Shown: positions 33,708 to 43,165 of the stretch, in pieces | Layout: each line of letters starts with the position of its first letter | How positions within the stretch are numbered: the first letter of the stretch is position 1 | Source: JAGNRR01 sp965230665 | GTDB taxonomy: Bacteria > Bacteroidota > Bacteroidia > Chitinophagales > Chitinophagaceae | Length of the DNA: 64,000 bases | Direction: 5' to 3' | NCBI GenBank assembly: GCA_965230665.1 | Contig: CBDDLM010000004.1 | Coordinates: 3,162,001-3,226,000, forward strand | Program-made: the position numbers and the translations under genes | The notes under the pieces: generated by a model | The model's database searches: none | The model's input: only the letters and a program-made list of their open reading frames with translations | Told to the model about the DNA's origin: nothing

Positions 33708-35447
33708 ATGATGACTAAAAAGGATATGCTTTTGGCATTGGTTTGTTTGTTTATGGGACTTACTTCCATAGCACAGACTACTTCCGAGAGCGAAACAATT
33801 TACCGTGGAGCGGGATATGACGTCCTTGACACAGCTTTGGTTCCAAGTGGAAGAATGGAACAGCACAGAGATTTTTTGGATAATCAATATGATTTCCCGG
33901 CTCGTCCACGTAGCCAGTGGGAAATTGGTATTTCTGGCGGCCTTTTTAATGTATCAGGCGATGTAAGAACTAAAACACCTTTTACAGCTGTGAATCCTGG
34001 TCAAACTTTGGGCTTTGGTGTACATCTACGTAAAGCTTGGGGATATATTATTTCAACTCGTTTGCAATATTTACATGGTACGGCTTCTGGTTTTAACTGG
34101 CAACCTGCTACTGGATATTGGGGGCATGCTAATCCTTGGATGGGGCGTGGTTATGCTACTGGAACTGCTGGCCAAAACAATGCGGGCACAGTTAACCCTG
34201 TATACTATAACTATTGTACTAATATAGATGAGCTATCACTTCAGTTAATGGCTTCATTAAACAATATTAAATTCCATAAGGCCCGTAATAAGGCAAGTAT
34301 TTATGGTCTTGTAGGAATTGGTGGAATGCTATACGATACTTGGGTTGATGCTTTAAATAGCCGTGGGAACACATATACCGCTGGTTTTAATACAATTAGA
34401 ACGACGGACTATGCTAATGAACAACCAGATGGTTGGTTATGGAATAGTAATAAGTATAGAACCCGTCAGGCAATTAATACTGACTTGAAAAACTTATTTG
34501 ATGGAGAGTATGAATCACCTGCTGAGCGTCATAATAATCGTCCATGGTTTGGTGAAGATAGAACGTTCCGTACCATCTTAACCGCTGGTTTAGGTGTTCA
34601 ATTTAAATTAGGTCAAAGAGTTTCTTTATCAATTGAGGATAAATGGACTTATACAAATGATGACTTGATTGATGGACAAAGATGGCAAGAGTGGCCTCAA
34701 CCTAATAATGGAGGTTCTGCAATGACAAGAGATTTTGATACGTATAACTACGCTTCTATTGGTTTGAATCTTCATCTTGGAGGCCGTTCAGTAGAGCCGT
34801 TATGGTGGATGAACCCATTAGATTATGGTTACAACGAGATGAAAACTCCTCGTGGAGGTGGTTGTGATATTGATACTGATGGGGATGGTGTTTCTGATTG
34901 TTTCGATCGTTGTCCTGATACTCCAGTAGGTGTTGCTGTTGATACACACGGTTGTCCTATGGATACTGACGGAGATGGTGTGCCTGATTATAAAGATAAG
35001 CAGCTAATCACACCTACAGAATGTCAACCTTCCGATGCTGATGGTATTGGAACATGTCCTGATCCTGAATGTTGTGATGAGCCTACTAAAGTTCGTTGCG
35101 GAAGTATTCAAGATGGTTCAATCCGATTTGCACCTGGATCTTCAAGACTGTCTTCAAGTGCTATGAGCCAATTGGCAAGCCTTGCTTCTCAAATGAGAAA
35201 AGATCCTAGCTGTAGCGTAATTGTTACTGGTAACGGAAACTCTTCTAAAGTAGCGCAACAACGCTCTTGGGATAGAGTGAATGCAATCATTAATTACATG
35301 GTTGATCGCCAAGGTGTAGATCGTGACCGTTTCATATTCCAGTATGGTAGAAGTGGTAATGGTAATACTGTTGATTATCGTTCGGCAATTCAAGGAGAGA
35401 CAGGGCCTTCTAATTTACCGCCTCCTTTCCCTAACTTGAGTCGGTAA
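33708..35447 (+). CDS. OmpA-family protein with N-terminal barrel and thrombospondin type 3 repeats
   Basis: This 579-residue protein has a signal peptide (SIAQT at about 21-25) and a barrel-like region (60-370; strands such as WEIGISGGLFNVSGDV, GFGVHLRKAWGYIISTRLQ, ASIYGLVGIGGMLYD). Calcium-binding type 3 repeats follow (DTDGDGVSDCFDRCPDTP and DTDGDGVPDYKDKQ, about 385-425), then a short Cys-rich stretch. The C-terminal OmpA-like domain (about 460-560) reads IRFAPGSSRLSSSAMSQLA, then VIVTGNGNSSK, QQRSWDRVNAIINYM and RFIFQYGRSGN. The usual GH-D motif after the second strand is replaced by GNGNSS, so peptidoglycan binding may be altered, although the LS-R helix is present. The gene has its own promoter and terminator. 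Confidence 0.9.
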   Translation: MMTKKDMLLALVCLFMGLTSIAQTTSESETIYRGAGYDVLDTALVPSGRMEQHRDFLDNQYDFPARPRSQWEIGISGGLFNVSGDVRTKTPFTAVNPGQTLGFGVHLRKAWGYIISTRLQYLHGTASGFNWQPATGYWGHANPWMGRGYATGTAGQNNAGTVNPVYYNYCTNIDELSLQLMASLNNIKFHKARNKASIYGLVGIGGMLYDTWVDALNSRGNTYTAGFNTIRTTDYANEQPDGWLWNSNKYRTRQAINTDLKNLFDGEYESPAERHNNRPWFGEDRTFRTILTAGLGVQFKLGQRVSLSIEDKWTYTNDDLIDGQRWQEWPQPNNGGSAMTRDFDTYNYASIGLNLHLGGRSVEPLWWMNPLDYGYNEMKTPRGGGCDIDTDGDGVSDCFDRCPDTPVGVAVDTHGCPMDTDGDGVPDYKDKQLITPTECQPSDADGIGTCPDPECCDEPTKVRCGSIQDGSIRFAPGSSRLSSSAMSQLASLASQMRKDPSCSVIVTGNGNSSKVAQQRSWDRVNAIINYMVDRQGVDRDRFIFQYGRSGNGNTVDYRSAIQGETGPSNLPPPFPNLSR

Positions 35448-35467
35448 TTAAATATTAATTTTATCAG

Positions 35468-35501
35468 AACACCCTTCAATATACTTGAAGGGTGTTTTTT
35501 T
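35468..35501 (+). terminator. Strong intrinsic terminator of the OmpA-family gene
   Basis: A perfect 12-bp stem (AACACCCTTCAA with TTGAAGGGTGTT) surrounds a TATAC loop and is followed by a T-run of at least five. Confidence 0.92.
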
Positions 35502-35601
35502 ATGCACAATCTTATTTTTATAACATAAACTCGTTACATACTGCATATTAATTTTTGTATCTTGCTAGACCTGCTAAACTTATCAGTAGCGCACTAACAG
35601 A

Positions 35602-36816
35602 ATGAATCGCAGTATATTACATTTAGACTTGGATACTTTTTTTGTATCTGTGGAACGTTTAGAAGACAGTAGATTAAATAGTAAGCCCGTTCTAGTAGGT
35701 GGTACGGGTAATAGAGGGGTGGTGTCAGCAGCAAGTTATGAAGCACGGCAGTTTGGAGCACATTCGGGAATGCCTATGCGCATGGCTCGGCAATTATGTC
35801 CCGAGGCAGTTGTGATAAAGGGAAATGCAGCTACTTACTCTAAATATTCTGGCTTAGTTACCGATATCCTTAAAGAAAATGTACCTGTATTAGAGAAGGC
35901 TAGTGTAGATGAATTTTACGCAGATCTATCGGGGATGGATCAATTTTTTGGTTGCTATAAATATGCTTCAGAGCTAAGACAAAAGATCATTCATGAAACA
36001 GGCTTACCGCTTTCTTTTGGTTTATCGATCAATAAAACAGTTTCTAAAGTAGCTACTAATGAAGCTAAGCCCAGTAATCAATTGAAGATTGATTTTGGAC
36101 AAGAAAAGACATTTCTTGCTCCTTTATCCGTAAAGAAAATTCCTTCAATTGGGCCTAAACTTTTTCAACAACTATGTAATATGGGTATTAAGAAAGTAAA
36201 AACGTTACAGGAAATGCCTCGTGAAATGCTAGAGACAGCTTTTGGTAAAACTGGTACTATGATGTGGAATAAGGCTAATGGTATCGACCATAGTAAAGTA
36301 ATAGAGTATCATGAGCGGAAATCAATTTCGAGTGAACGAACATTTGGAAGGGATACGATAGATATTTATAAAATGAAGCGATTGATAAAAGCAATGGCTG
36401 AAAATTTATGTTTTCAATTACGAAATGGTCAAAAAATGACTTCTTGCATAACGGTAAAAGTCCGTTACTCTGATTTTAATACACTAACAAAACAAATTAA
36501 AATATCTCATACAGCAGCCGATCATATTCTAGTGCCTGCAGTTACAGCTTTATTTGATAAACTCTATAATAGAAGATTATTAGTACGCTTGGTAGGTGTT
36601 AAATATAGTAGTCTTATCGATGGAAATTCTCAAATGAATTTATTTGATGATTGGCATAGAACTGTAGGGCTCTATCATGCAATGGATGATGTACGGAACC
36701 GATTTGGAGGGACAAAAGTTATGAGTGCAGCTACCATGGGGGCTAAGTCAGTTGGTGGAGTCATAAATCCATTTAATGGAGAACCACCTATAGTATTAGC
36801 ACATAGAACCGCTTAA
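35602..36816 (+). CDS. dinB: Y-family DNA polymerase (Pol IV type)
   Basis: This 404-residue protein retains all catalytic acidic residues: Asp9 in HLDLDTFFVSVE and Asp103-Glu104 in SVDEFYADLSG, at the same numbers as E. coli DinB. VVSAASYEARQFGAHSGMPM and IPSIGPK (HhH) are also present. It is thus an active translesion polymerase rather than an inactive ImuB. The C-terminus has YHERKSISSERTFGRDTIDI and a short tail. It ends 1 nt before the dnaE-type gene, so the two form an operon similar to mutagenesis cassettes. In this window there is no imuA or lexA next to them, and I see no obvious SOS box in the 154 nt upstream. Confidence 0.94.
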   Translation: MNRSILHLDLDTFFVSVERLEDSRLNSKPVLVGGTGNRGVVSAASYEARQFGAHSGMPMRMARQLCPEAVVIKGNAATYSKYSGLVTDILKENVPVLEKASVDEFYADLSGMDQFFGCYKYASELRQKIIHETGLPLSFGLSINKTVSKVATNEAKPSNQLKIDFGQEKTFLAPLSVKKIPSIGPKLFQQLCNMGIKKVKTLQEMPREMLETAFGKTGTMMWNKANGIDHSKVIEYHERKSISSERTFGRDTIDIYKMKRLIKAMAENLCFQLRNGQKMTSCITVKVRYSDFNTLTKQIKISHTAADHILVPAVTALFDKLYNRRLLVRLVGVKYSSLIDGNSQMNLFDDWHRTVGLYHAMDDVRNRFGGTKVMSAATMGAKSVGGVINPFNGEPPIVLAHRTA

Positions 36817-36817
36817 G

Positions 36818-39811
36818 ATGTATTTGAATTGTCATTCATATTATAGCTTTAAGTATGGGACATTTTCTGAGGAAACGTTATTACAAATCGCTCAACATCA
36901 TCAAGTACCTAAAATTGCACTTACTGATATAAATGGGACATCAGCATGTCTCAACTTTATACGCTTAGCGGCAAGGTATGATATACAGCCTGTAGTAGGA
37001 ATTGATTTTAGAAATGAGAAACAGCTCTATATAGGTCTGGCAAAAAATAATAATGGATTTGAGGAGTTAAATCATTTCTTATCTAAGTATAGACATCAGC
37101 ATGCTGATTTTCCAGAAGTGGCTGATGAGTTTCACAATGCATTTACGGTTTATCCTTTTAAGCAATTGGAGTATTTAGGAAAGACTCAATTATTGCCTAA
37201 TGAGTATATCGGTATTGCTCCAGATGATATAAACCGTTTTAGGTTTTCTAAATGGAAGCATTTACTTAATAAGTGCGTTATTTTACAATCAGTAACTTTT
37301 AGAAATAAAAGAGATTTCAACATACATCGCTTATTACGCGCAATAGATAAAAATATACTATTAAGTATGTTGGATCAGGATAATCAGGGAGCCTATGAAC
37401 ATCAATTTATTCCACCAGATACGCTTAAAGTATATTATAAAGATCTTCCCGAGCTGATAAAAAACACAGAGTGTTTGTTAGAACAGTGTTCAATTAGTTT
37501 TGACTTTTCTCCTGATCGGCCAACACAGAATATAGCCTCTTACACAGGTAGTATGCAAGAAGATAAAGAACTCATACATCGTCTCTGTAATGAAGGTTTG
37601 CCGTATCGTTACCCAGTAATAACTTCAGAAATTAAAGCTCGTGTAAAAAAAGAGATTGATATGATTGCACGAATGAATTATAATTCCTTTTTTCTGACAA
37701 ATTGGGATATTATTCGTTATGCCAAAAGTAAAAATTATTATCACGTAGGAAGGGGGAGTGGAGCAAATAGTATTGTAGCATACTTGTTAGGGATAACCGA
37801 TGTAGATCCTATAGAACTTGATTTATACTTTGAACGCTTTATGAACTTATATCGAAGTAGCCCACCAGATTTTGATATAGACTTTTCGAGCAGGGATAGG
37901 CCAGATATTACAAAGTATATTTTTAACCGGTTTAAAGGAAACGGGCAAGTTGCTTTATTAGGAGCATATAGTACGTTTCAACATAAAGCTGTCACGCGTG
38001 AATTAGGTAAAATATTTGGTTTGCCAAATCATGAGATAGCTGCACTAAGTAAAACAGGGCATGCTCATGATGAGATTGGTCAGCTTGTAAATAAGTATGC
38101 AGCTTATATACAGGAGATGCCCAATCATATGACTGTACACGCAGCAGGAATTTTGATTTCTGAAAAGCCCATCCATTATTTTAGTGCTACGGATATGCCA
38201 CCTAAAGGGTTTCCTACTGTACAATTTGATATGCATGTAGCTGAAGATGTAGGATTGTATAAGTATGATATTCTAGGACAAAGAGGACTTGGTAAAATCA
38301 AGGAGACACTTGAGATTATAAAATATAATCGTCCCGAGGCACCTGCTATTGATATACATAATGCTAAACCTTTTATGGAGGATAAGAAGGTCAATGAGCT
38401 CGTGAGCCAAGCAAACTGTTTAGGATGTTTTTACGTAGAATCACCTGCTATGCGGATGTTACTTAAGAAACTTGAAGTTGATAACTATTTAGGTCTTGTA
38501 GCTGCTAGTTCTATCATACGTCCTGGGGTAGCTAAGAGTGGGATGATGCGAGAATATATTCTACGTCACAAAGATCTTAATCGAAGGAAGGAAGCCCATC
38601 CTGTATTAATGCAAATTATGCCAGAGACCTATGGGATTATGGTTTACCAAGAAGATGTCATCAAAGTAGCACACTATTTTGCAGGTCTAGATTTAGGAGA
38701 GGCTGATGTATTGCGAAGGGGGATGAGTGGTAAATATCGAAGCAGAGAAGAGTTTCAAGCAGTAAAGCAAAAATTTATTCAAAATTGTCGAGATAAAGGT
38801 TATCATGATGACCTCACTTTTAAAGTGTGGCGTGAAATAGAAAGCTTTGCAGGCTATGCTTTTGCTAAAGGACATTCTGCATCTTATGCTGTAGAAAGCT
38901 ACCAGAGTTTATACCTCAAAACCTATTACCCATTAGAGTATATGGTAGCTGTATTAAATAATGGTGGAGGGTTCTATAGAAATGAATGTTATATACACGA
39001 AGCTAAAATGTTAGGAGCTAAAATTGATCCCCCTTGTATCAATAGAAGTGAATGGCGAACAATCATAAATGGTAAAACAATTATCCTTGGCTTACATCAA
39101 GTCAGTAGCTTAGAAAAAGAAACCGCACGCCAGGTTTTAGAAGCTAGATCTGCTGAAGGTGCGTTTAAGACCCTCCATGATTTTTTACAACGTGTTCTTA
39201 TTTCGAAGGAACAATTAGACTTATTAATACGTGTAGGGGCTTTTTCGTTTACGGGCCAAAGTAAAAGAGAGTTACTTTGGTATGCAATTTTTCAACAAAA
39301 TAAACGTGCCCATAAAGCGAGGCAATATAGGATTTTTAAATCCGTAGAGCAGAAATTTAATATCCCCGCTTTGACAGTATCGACTTATGAGCATGCATTT
39401 GATCAAATGGAAATTCTAGGATTTCCTCTAGAGAATCCTTTTGACCTAGTTTCTAAGGAACAGATTGCGAGTACAATTTATGCTAGACATTTTAAACAAT
39501 TTAAAGGTGAAAACATAATTACGTATGGCTATATGATTACCGTAAAAAATACGAGTACGTCAGGTGGAGCAAAGATGGTTTTCGGAACGTTTATTGACGC
39601 CGAAGGGCATTGGATTGATACCGTTCATTTTCCTGAAATATCCTATCGTTTCCCATTTCGAGGTAAAGGAGTCTATAAAATCATTGGAAAAGTGGTAGAG
39701 GAATTTGGGTTCTTAAGCATAGAAGTTACTGAGCTAGAAAAAATTCCATTTATGGATGATCCAAGATTTGTATTGGAAGATAAGCCACTATTTCAAGATG
39801 AGAAATCTTAG
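36818..39811 (+). CDS. DNA polymerase III alpha subunit, short error-prone (ImuC/DnaE2-like) form
   Basis: This 997-residue C-family polymerase has an N-terminal PHP domain (CHSYYSFKYGTFSEETLL, IALTDINGT). The palm has the catalytic triad in PPDFDIDFSSRDRPD (about 348-360), and HVGRGSGANSIVAYLLG, VYQEDVI and FAKGHSASYAVES are conserved. An OB-fold follows near the C-terminus (GENIITYGYMITVKNTSTSGG). It is clearly shorter than replicative DnaE (usually over 1150 residues) and lacks the C-terminal tail. Paired with dinB, it probably extends past lesions. In the PHP domain the usual HLHVHS motif reads YLNCHS, so exonuclease activity is doubtful. The replicative enzyme must be elsewhere. Confidence 0.9.
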   Translation: MYLNCHSYYSFKYGTFSEETLLQIAQHHQVPKIALTDINGTSACLNFIRLAARYDIQPVVGIDFRNEKQLYIGLAKNNNGFEELNHFLSKYRHQHADFPEVADEFHNAFTVYPFKQLEYLGKTQLLPNEYIGIAPDDINRFRFSKWKHLLNKCVILQSVTFRNKRDFNIHRLLRAIDKNILLSMLDQDNQGAYEHQFIPPDTLKVYYKDLPELIKNTECLLEQCSISFDFSPDRPTQNIASYTGSMQEDKELIHRLCNEGLPYRYPVITSEIKARVKKEIDMIARMNYNSFFLTNWDIIRYAKSKNYYHVGRGSGANSIVAYLLGITDVDPIELDLYFERFMNLYRSSPPDFDIDFSSRDRPDITKYIFNRFKGNGQVALLGAYSTFQHKAVTRELGKIFGLPNHEIAALSKTGHAHDEIGQLVNKYAAYIQEMPNHMTVHAAGILISEKPIHYFSATDMPPKGFPTVQFDMHVAEDVGLYKYDILGQRGLGKIKETLEIIKYNRPEAPAIDIHNAKPFMEDKKVNELVSQANCLGCFYVESPAMRMLLKKLEVDNYLGLVAASSIIRPGVAKSGMMREYILRHKDLNRRKEAHPVLMQIMPETYGIMVYQEDVIKVAHYFAGLDLGEADVLRRGMSGKYRSREEFQAVKQKFIQNCRDKGYHDDLTFKVWREIESFAGYAFAKGHSASYAVESYQSLYLKTYYPLEYMVAVLNNGGGFYRNECYIHEAKMLGAKIDPPCINRSEWRTIINGKTIILGLHQVSSLEKETARQVLEARSAEGAFKTLHDFLQRVLISKEQLDLLIRVGAFSFTGQSKRELLWYAIFQQNKRAHKARQYRIFKSVEQKFNIPALTVSTYEHAFDQMEILGFPLENPFDLVSKEQIASTIYARHFKQFKGENIITYGYMITVKNTSTSGGAKMVFGTFIDAEGHWIDTVHFPEISYRFPFRGKGVYKIIGKVVEEFGFLSIEVTELEKIPFMDDPRFVLEDKPLFQDEKS

Positions 39812-39846
39812 CTTCTTTTACAACTCAAGCCAAGGAAGTTATACTG

Positions 39847-40446
39847 CTATAAAGCTCCAAGCTTAATTAAGACAACTTGTAAGCAGCCAATAATAAAACC
39901 GAGTACAGCACCTAGAATTTCGATAAAACGAAACTCCTTTTTCATGATATCATATAAAATACGTTCTAGTTTATCACTGCTAAAATTAGTTACCTTTTCT
40001 ACGACTAGTTTTTCAACATCCAAATCCTGCTGAATATTTTCGTTTACCTTTTTTAGTATTTCTGGTAGACTCTCCTCAAACTCTTGCATAAGAGTTGTTT
40101 TTACCTTGGCCTTGGTATCCTTACCCAATAGCATGGCCATCATAGGCATGGCTTCTTTAAGTTTATTGTCGAGAAAGTGGTCCATTTTTGAGCTTACCGT
40201 GTTAAGCATTAAAGCTTTGTTGCTTTCAGAATTTATTTTTTGTTGGATATCATCTAAAGAAAGTAATTCGTTCGCTACAAGTGCTCCTAGTTTTAGGGCA
40301 AAAGCCTTTTGCCTTTTTGGGAAAATACCCTGTATTTTTAATCCAAGAATATTTTTCTCCTCTTTAGGATTAAAAAGCATTTTAATTGCCAAGAAGTTTG
40401 TAATCCAACCTATAAATGCTGATAAAAATGGTAACGCAAAAATCAT
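39847..40446 (-). CDS. DUF445 family membrane protein
   Basis: This 199-residue protein has an N-terminal helix (IFALPFLSAFIGWITNFLAI) followed by LFNPKEEKNILGLKIQGIFPKRQ, the DUF445 signature. A long charged helical region comes next, then a C-terminal transmembrane helix (LGAVLGFIIGCLQVVLIKL). Function is unknown, and the protein spans the inner membrane. A longer reading from 40482 is possible, but TAACTTTG (40460-40453) ends 6 nt before ATG 40446, so the shorter form is the transcribed one. It is convergent with the dnaE-like gene. Confidence 0.88.
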   Translation of the reverse strand: MIFALPFLSAFIGWITNFLAIKMLFNPKEEKNILGLKIQGIFPKRQKAFALKLGALVANELLSLDDIQQKINSESNKALMLNTVSSKMDHFLDNKLKEAMPMMAMLLGKDTKAKVKTTLMQEFEESLPEILKKVNENIQQDLDVEKLVVEKVTNFSSDKLERILYDIMKKEFRFIEILGAVLGFIIGCLQVVLIKLGAL

Positions 40447-40452
40447 GTTGCG

Positions 40453-40460
40453 CAAAGTTA
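40453..40460 (-). promoter_or_regulatory. -7 promoter element (TAACTTTG) that fixes the DUF445 start
   Basis: An exact TAnnTTTG on the minus strand sits 6 nt before ATG 40446 and inside the longer frame from 40482. Confidence 0.6.
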
Positions 40461-40501
40461 ACCGACAATAAAGAACGAACAACTAATCTGGTATAAATAG
40501 C

Positions 40502-41317
40502 TTATTCCGATTCTTTAGTAATTCGTATATTATCTAACAAAGTGCTATTCAAATTTGATACATTGAAATCAACAAAACCAGCAATTCCATTAACTTTTCC
40601 TTTATCGCTAAACTGCCAACAGAACCAATCTCTTTTAATGTTGGGTTTGCCGTATTTCTTATATTGGGCAATCCATAGTGGGTATTTGTCAAAATCTTGG
40701 TTCAAGTTCTTTTTATAGAAATGAGTATAGGTATATAAAATAGGAGGGACGCCGTAATGTGCTTCAAGTGTTAGTGCACAGGCCTTGAAGGCATCTCTAG
40801 CTTTATGAGCCGAAATACCATAGAGGTCTTCAAAGTCTATAATAGGGGCAAAATCTCCTTTAGCCAGTTTTACTTTATGAATAAAGTGTTTGGCTTGTTT
40901 AGCTCCATCTTTCCTGGGATCAAAAAAAAGATAGGCGCCTCGGCTTAGATTATATTTTTTAGCTTCCCTCCAGTTTCTTTTAAACTGCCGATCGGTAAGG
41001 TAGGTGCCCTGTGTAGCCTTTATAAAGACAAAGTCGATCCGCTTCCCCAAATCTTGCATTTCTGAAAGCTGTTTCCAGTTAATTTTCCTTTGGTAACGAG
41101 AAACATCTATACCGAGGTGTTTATACCCTGGAGGAATCTGAATGCCAAAACCAGGGTAGGTGTAAAAAGGGATAGTATAATGATGAATCGCTACTTTTAT
41201 AAGACCGGCGAGTCCAATGAGGACTACGAAACTTATCAATATCCTTTTTTTGTAATGTTTTTTCAAAAGCGATAGCAAGATATTTTTAGAATGATGGTTC
41301 GTAACAATATTTCGCAT
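40502..41317 (-). CDS. GH25 family lysozyme (N,O-diacetylmuramidase), membrane anchored
   Basis: This 271-residue protein has a basic N-terminus and one transmembrane helix (ILISFVVLIGLAGLIKVAI, about 27-45), placing the catalytic domain in the periplasm. The GH25 fold is clear: LGIDVSRYQRKINW (catalytic Asp after GI), DFVFIKATQGTYL, SRGAYLFFDPRKD, APIIDFED (the conserved DxE motif), PPILYTYTHFY, PLWIAQY and WFCWQFSDKGKVNGI. It cleaves the MurNAc-GlcNAc bond of peptidoglycan. A role in cell-wall turnover or predation is possible. It is divergent from porQ, separated by 25 nt. Confidence 0.92.
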   Translation of the reverse strand: MRNIVTNHHSKNILLSLLKKHYKKRILISFVVLIGLAGLIKVAIHHYTIPFYTYPGFGIQIPPGYKHLGIDVSRYQRKINWKQLSEMQDLGKRIDFVFIKATQGTYLTDRQFKRNWREAKKYNLSRGAYLFFDPRKDGAKQAKHFIHKVKLAKGDFAPIIDFEDLYGISAHKARDAFKACALTLEAHYGVPPILYTYTHFYKKNLNQDFDKYPLWIAQYKKYGKPNIKRDWFCWQFSDKGKVNGIAGFVDFNVSNLNSTLLDNIRITKESE

Positions 41318-41342
41318 AATTTTACGTTAAAGACGAATACAA

Positions 41343-42446
41343 ATGCAGCGATACTTGAAGACCTTTTTATTGGCTCTGTTGTGCTCTCCTTCTTTGTTCG
41401 CACAAGTAAGAGGTGGGGAGCGTGCTTTTGAGTTTTTACGTTTAGCACAAAGCCCTCATATTACTGCTTTGGGTGGCCTTTCTGTTGTGCATAGTGCATC
41501 GGACATTATGATGAGCACTGCGAATCCGGCCATGCTTCGTCCAGAATTTCATACGGACTTAGGTATTAATTACAATCTATTTTATGCAGGAACAAAAGCA
41601 TTAAATATGTACTATGCTCATCATAGTAAGAAATTGAATACCACATTTGGTATCGGTGTGCAGTATATGAACTACGGTGATATCACACTAGCAAATAATT
41701 TAGGCCAAGTAACAGGAACCGGAAGGGCAGCTGACTATGCTATTACACTTTCGGCGTCTAAATCATATTTAAAACATTGGCGATATGGTGCACATATCAA
41801 ATATGCACAGTCTAAATTAATCGATAAAAATGCATCAGCTTTTGTTGTTGATGCAGGAGTTACTTATTCGGATACAACAAGTAAGTGGTATTTTGGCTTA
41901 GTGGCAAAAAACGTAGGGTACCAGTTTGATCGCTATTATGATGACATTAGTTCGCAACCCTTACCACTTGATATTCAAATAGGCGTTATGAAACGGTTTA
42001 AAAAAGCTCCTTTTTCAATCTCTGTGTTAGCACATCACCTCAATCAATGGGACCTATATTATGATAATCCTGCAGATAGGCAAAACAATATCCTAATTGT
42101 GGATACGGCCCAAACTAATGAGCCCAATAATTTTGGTCGAAAACTTCTTAATCATTTCGTATTTGCGCTCGATCTAAATCTAGGCAAACGCCTTGAGGTA
42201 AGTGGAGGTTACAATTTTATGCGTCGCTCAGAGCTAGGGCTTGATGAGTTAAAAGGCTTAGCAGGTTTTTCTTATGGGGCTGGTGTATATCTAAATAAAA
42301 TAACAGTGCATTTTGCCCGATCTCATTATCATCTGGCAGGAGCGTATAATCAGTTTGGTCTTAATTTTCAGCTTAATAGATTCTTTGGACTGGGTAGTTT
42401 TGGTAAGAAGATAAATTGGAGTTCAAAGTATGCAAATGCTTACTAA
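41343..42446 (+). CDS. porQ: Type IX secretion system protein PorQ (outer-membrane barrel)
   Basis: This 367-residue protein has a signal peptide (ending SLFAQ at 21). The start of the mature region, RGGERAFEFLRLAQSPHITALGG followed by SANPAML and LNMYYAHHSKKLNTTFGIGVQYMNYG, matches the PorQ/PorV-like pattern. Repeated barrel strands continue to the end. In this system PorQ works with PorU and PorZ to process and anchor T9SS cargo on the cell surface. Its presence fits the T9SS sorting domains on three or four other proteins in the window. The C-terminus overlaps the convergent pdxJ stop by 4 nt. Confidence 0.85.
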   Translation: MQRYLKTFLLALLCSPSLFAQVRGGERAFEFLRLAQSPHITALGGLSVVHSASDIMMSTANPAMLRPEFHTDLGINYNLFYAGTKALNMYYAHHSKKLNTTFGIGVQYMNYGDITLANNLGQVTGTGRAADYAITLSASKSYLKHWRYGAHIKYAQSKLIDKNASAFVVDAGVTYSDTTSKWYFGLVAKNVGYQFDRYYDDISSQPLPLDIQIGVMKRFKKAPFSISVLAHHLNQWDLYYDNPADRQNNILIVDTAQTNEPNNFGRKLLNHFVFALDLNLGKRLEVSGGYNFMRRSELGLDELKGLAGFSYGAGVYLNKITVHFARSHYHLAGAYNQFGLNFQLNRFFGLGSFGKKINWSSKYANAY

Positions 42447-43159
42447 AGCAATTGACGCTTATACATCTGAACAGTATTTTCTAGCCCCAAATAAATAGCA
42501 TCACAAATAAGAGCATGACCAATAGAGACCTCCAACAAGTTTGGGATTTCTGCATGAAAGAATTTCAAATTTTCAAGATCTAAATCATGCCCAGCATTAA
42601 TACCTAATTCATATTCCGATGCTTTTTGTGCCGTTAGTTTATAATCTAGAATTGCTTTGTGCTTATTTGTATGGTATCCTTTAGCATAGGCCTCCGTATA
42701 AAGTTCGATACGGTCTGTGCCTGTTTCTTTAGCCGAAGGGATTAATTCTGGATCTGGGTTCAGGAAAATAGAAGTACGAATACCTTGGCTGCCAAAAAGT
42801 TCAATAGTCTCTTTCAAATAATCAAGATACTTCTTTGTATCCCAACCATTATTAGATGTTAGGATATTTTCTCCATCAGGAACTAGTGTTACTTGTGTAG
42901 GCTTTGATTTAAGAACCAAGTCTATAAAAGCTTGATGTTTAGGATTGCCTTCAATATTAAATTCAGTATAAACGATTGGCTTTAATGCATCAACATCTGC
43001 GTATCGAATATGCCGTTCATCAGGTCTGGGGTGGACGGTTATTCCATCGGCACCGAAGTATTGAATATCCCTTGCTGCTTTTAATAAATCAGGGTTATTA
43101 CCTCCACGCGCATTGCGGAGGGTGGCCCATTTATTTATATTGACTGAAAGTTTTGTCAA
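42443..43159 (-). CDS. pdxJ: Pyridoxine 5'-phosphate synthase
   Basis: This 238-residue TIM-barrel enzyme has LSVNINKWATLRNARGGNNP at the N-terminus (the substrate-binding loop), GADGITVHPRPDERHI, TEFNIEGNP, QVTLVPDGEN, GINAGHDLDLENL and EVSIGHALICDAIY. All are conserved in PdxJ. It condenses 3-amino-2-oxopropyl phosphate with deoxyxylulose phosphate to make pyridoxine 5'-phosphate (vitamin B6). Its stop shares a CTAA tetranucleotide with the porQ stop. Upstream by 6 nt is the DUF4878-like lipoprotein gene in the same direction, probably cotranscribed. Confidence 0.95.
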   Translation of the reverse strand: MTKLSVNINKWATLRNARGGNNPDLLKAARDIQYFGADGITVHPRPDERHIRYADVDALKPIVYTEFNIEGNPKHQAFIDLVLKSKPTQVTLVPDGENILTSNNGWDTKKYLDYLKETIELFGSQGIRTSIFLNPDPELIPSAKETGTDRIELYTEAYAKGYHTNKHKAILDYKLTAQKASEYELGINAGHDLDLENLKFFHAEIPNLLEVSIGHALICDAIYLGLENTVQMYKRQLL

Positions 43160-43165
43160 TAGGAA

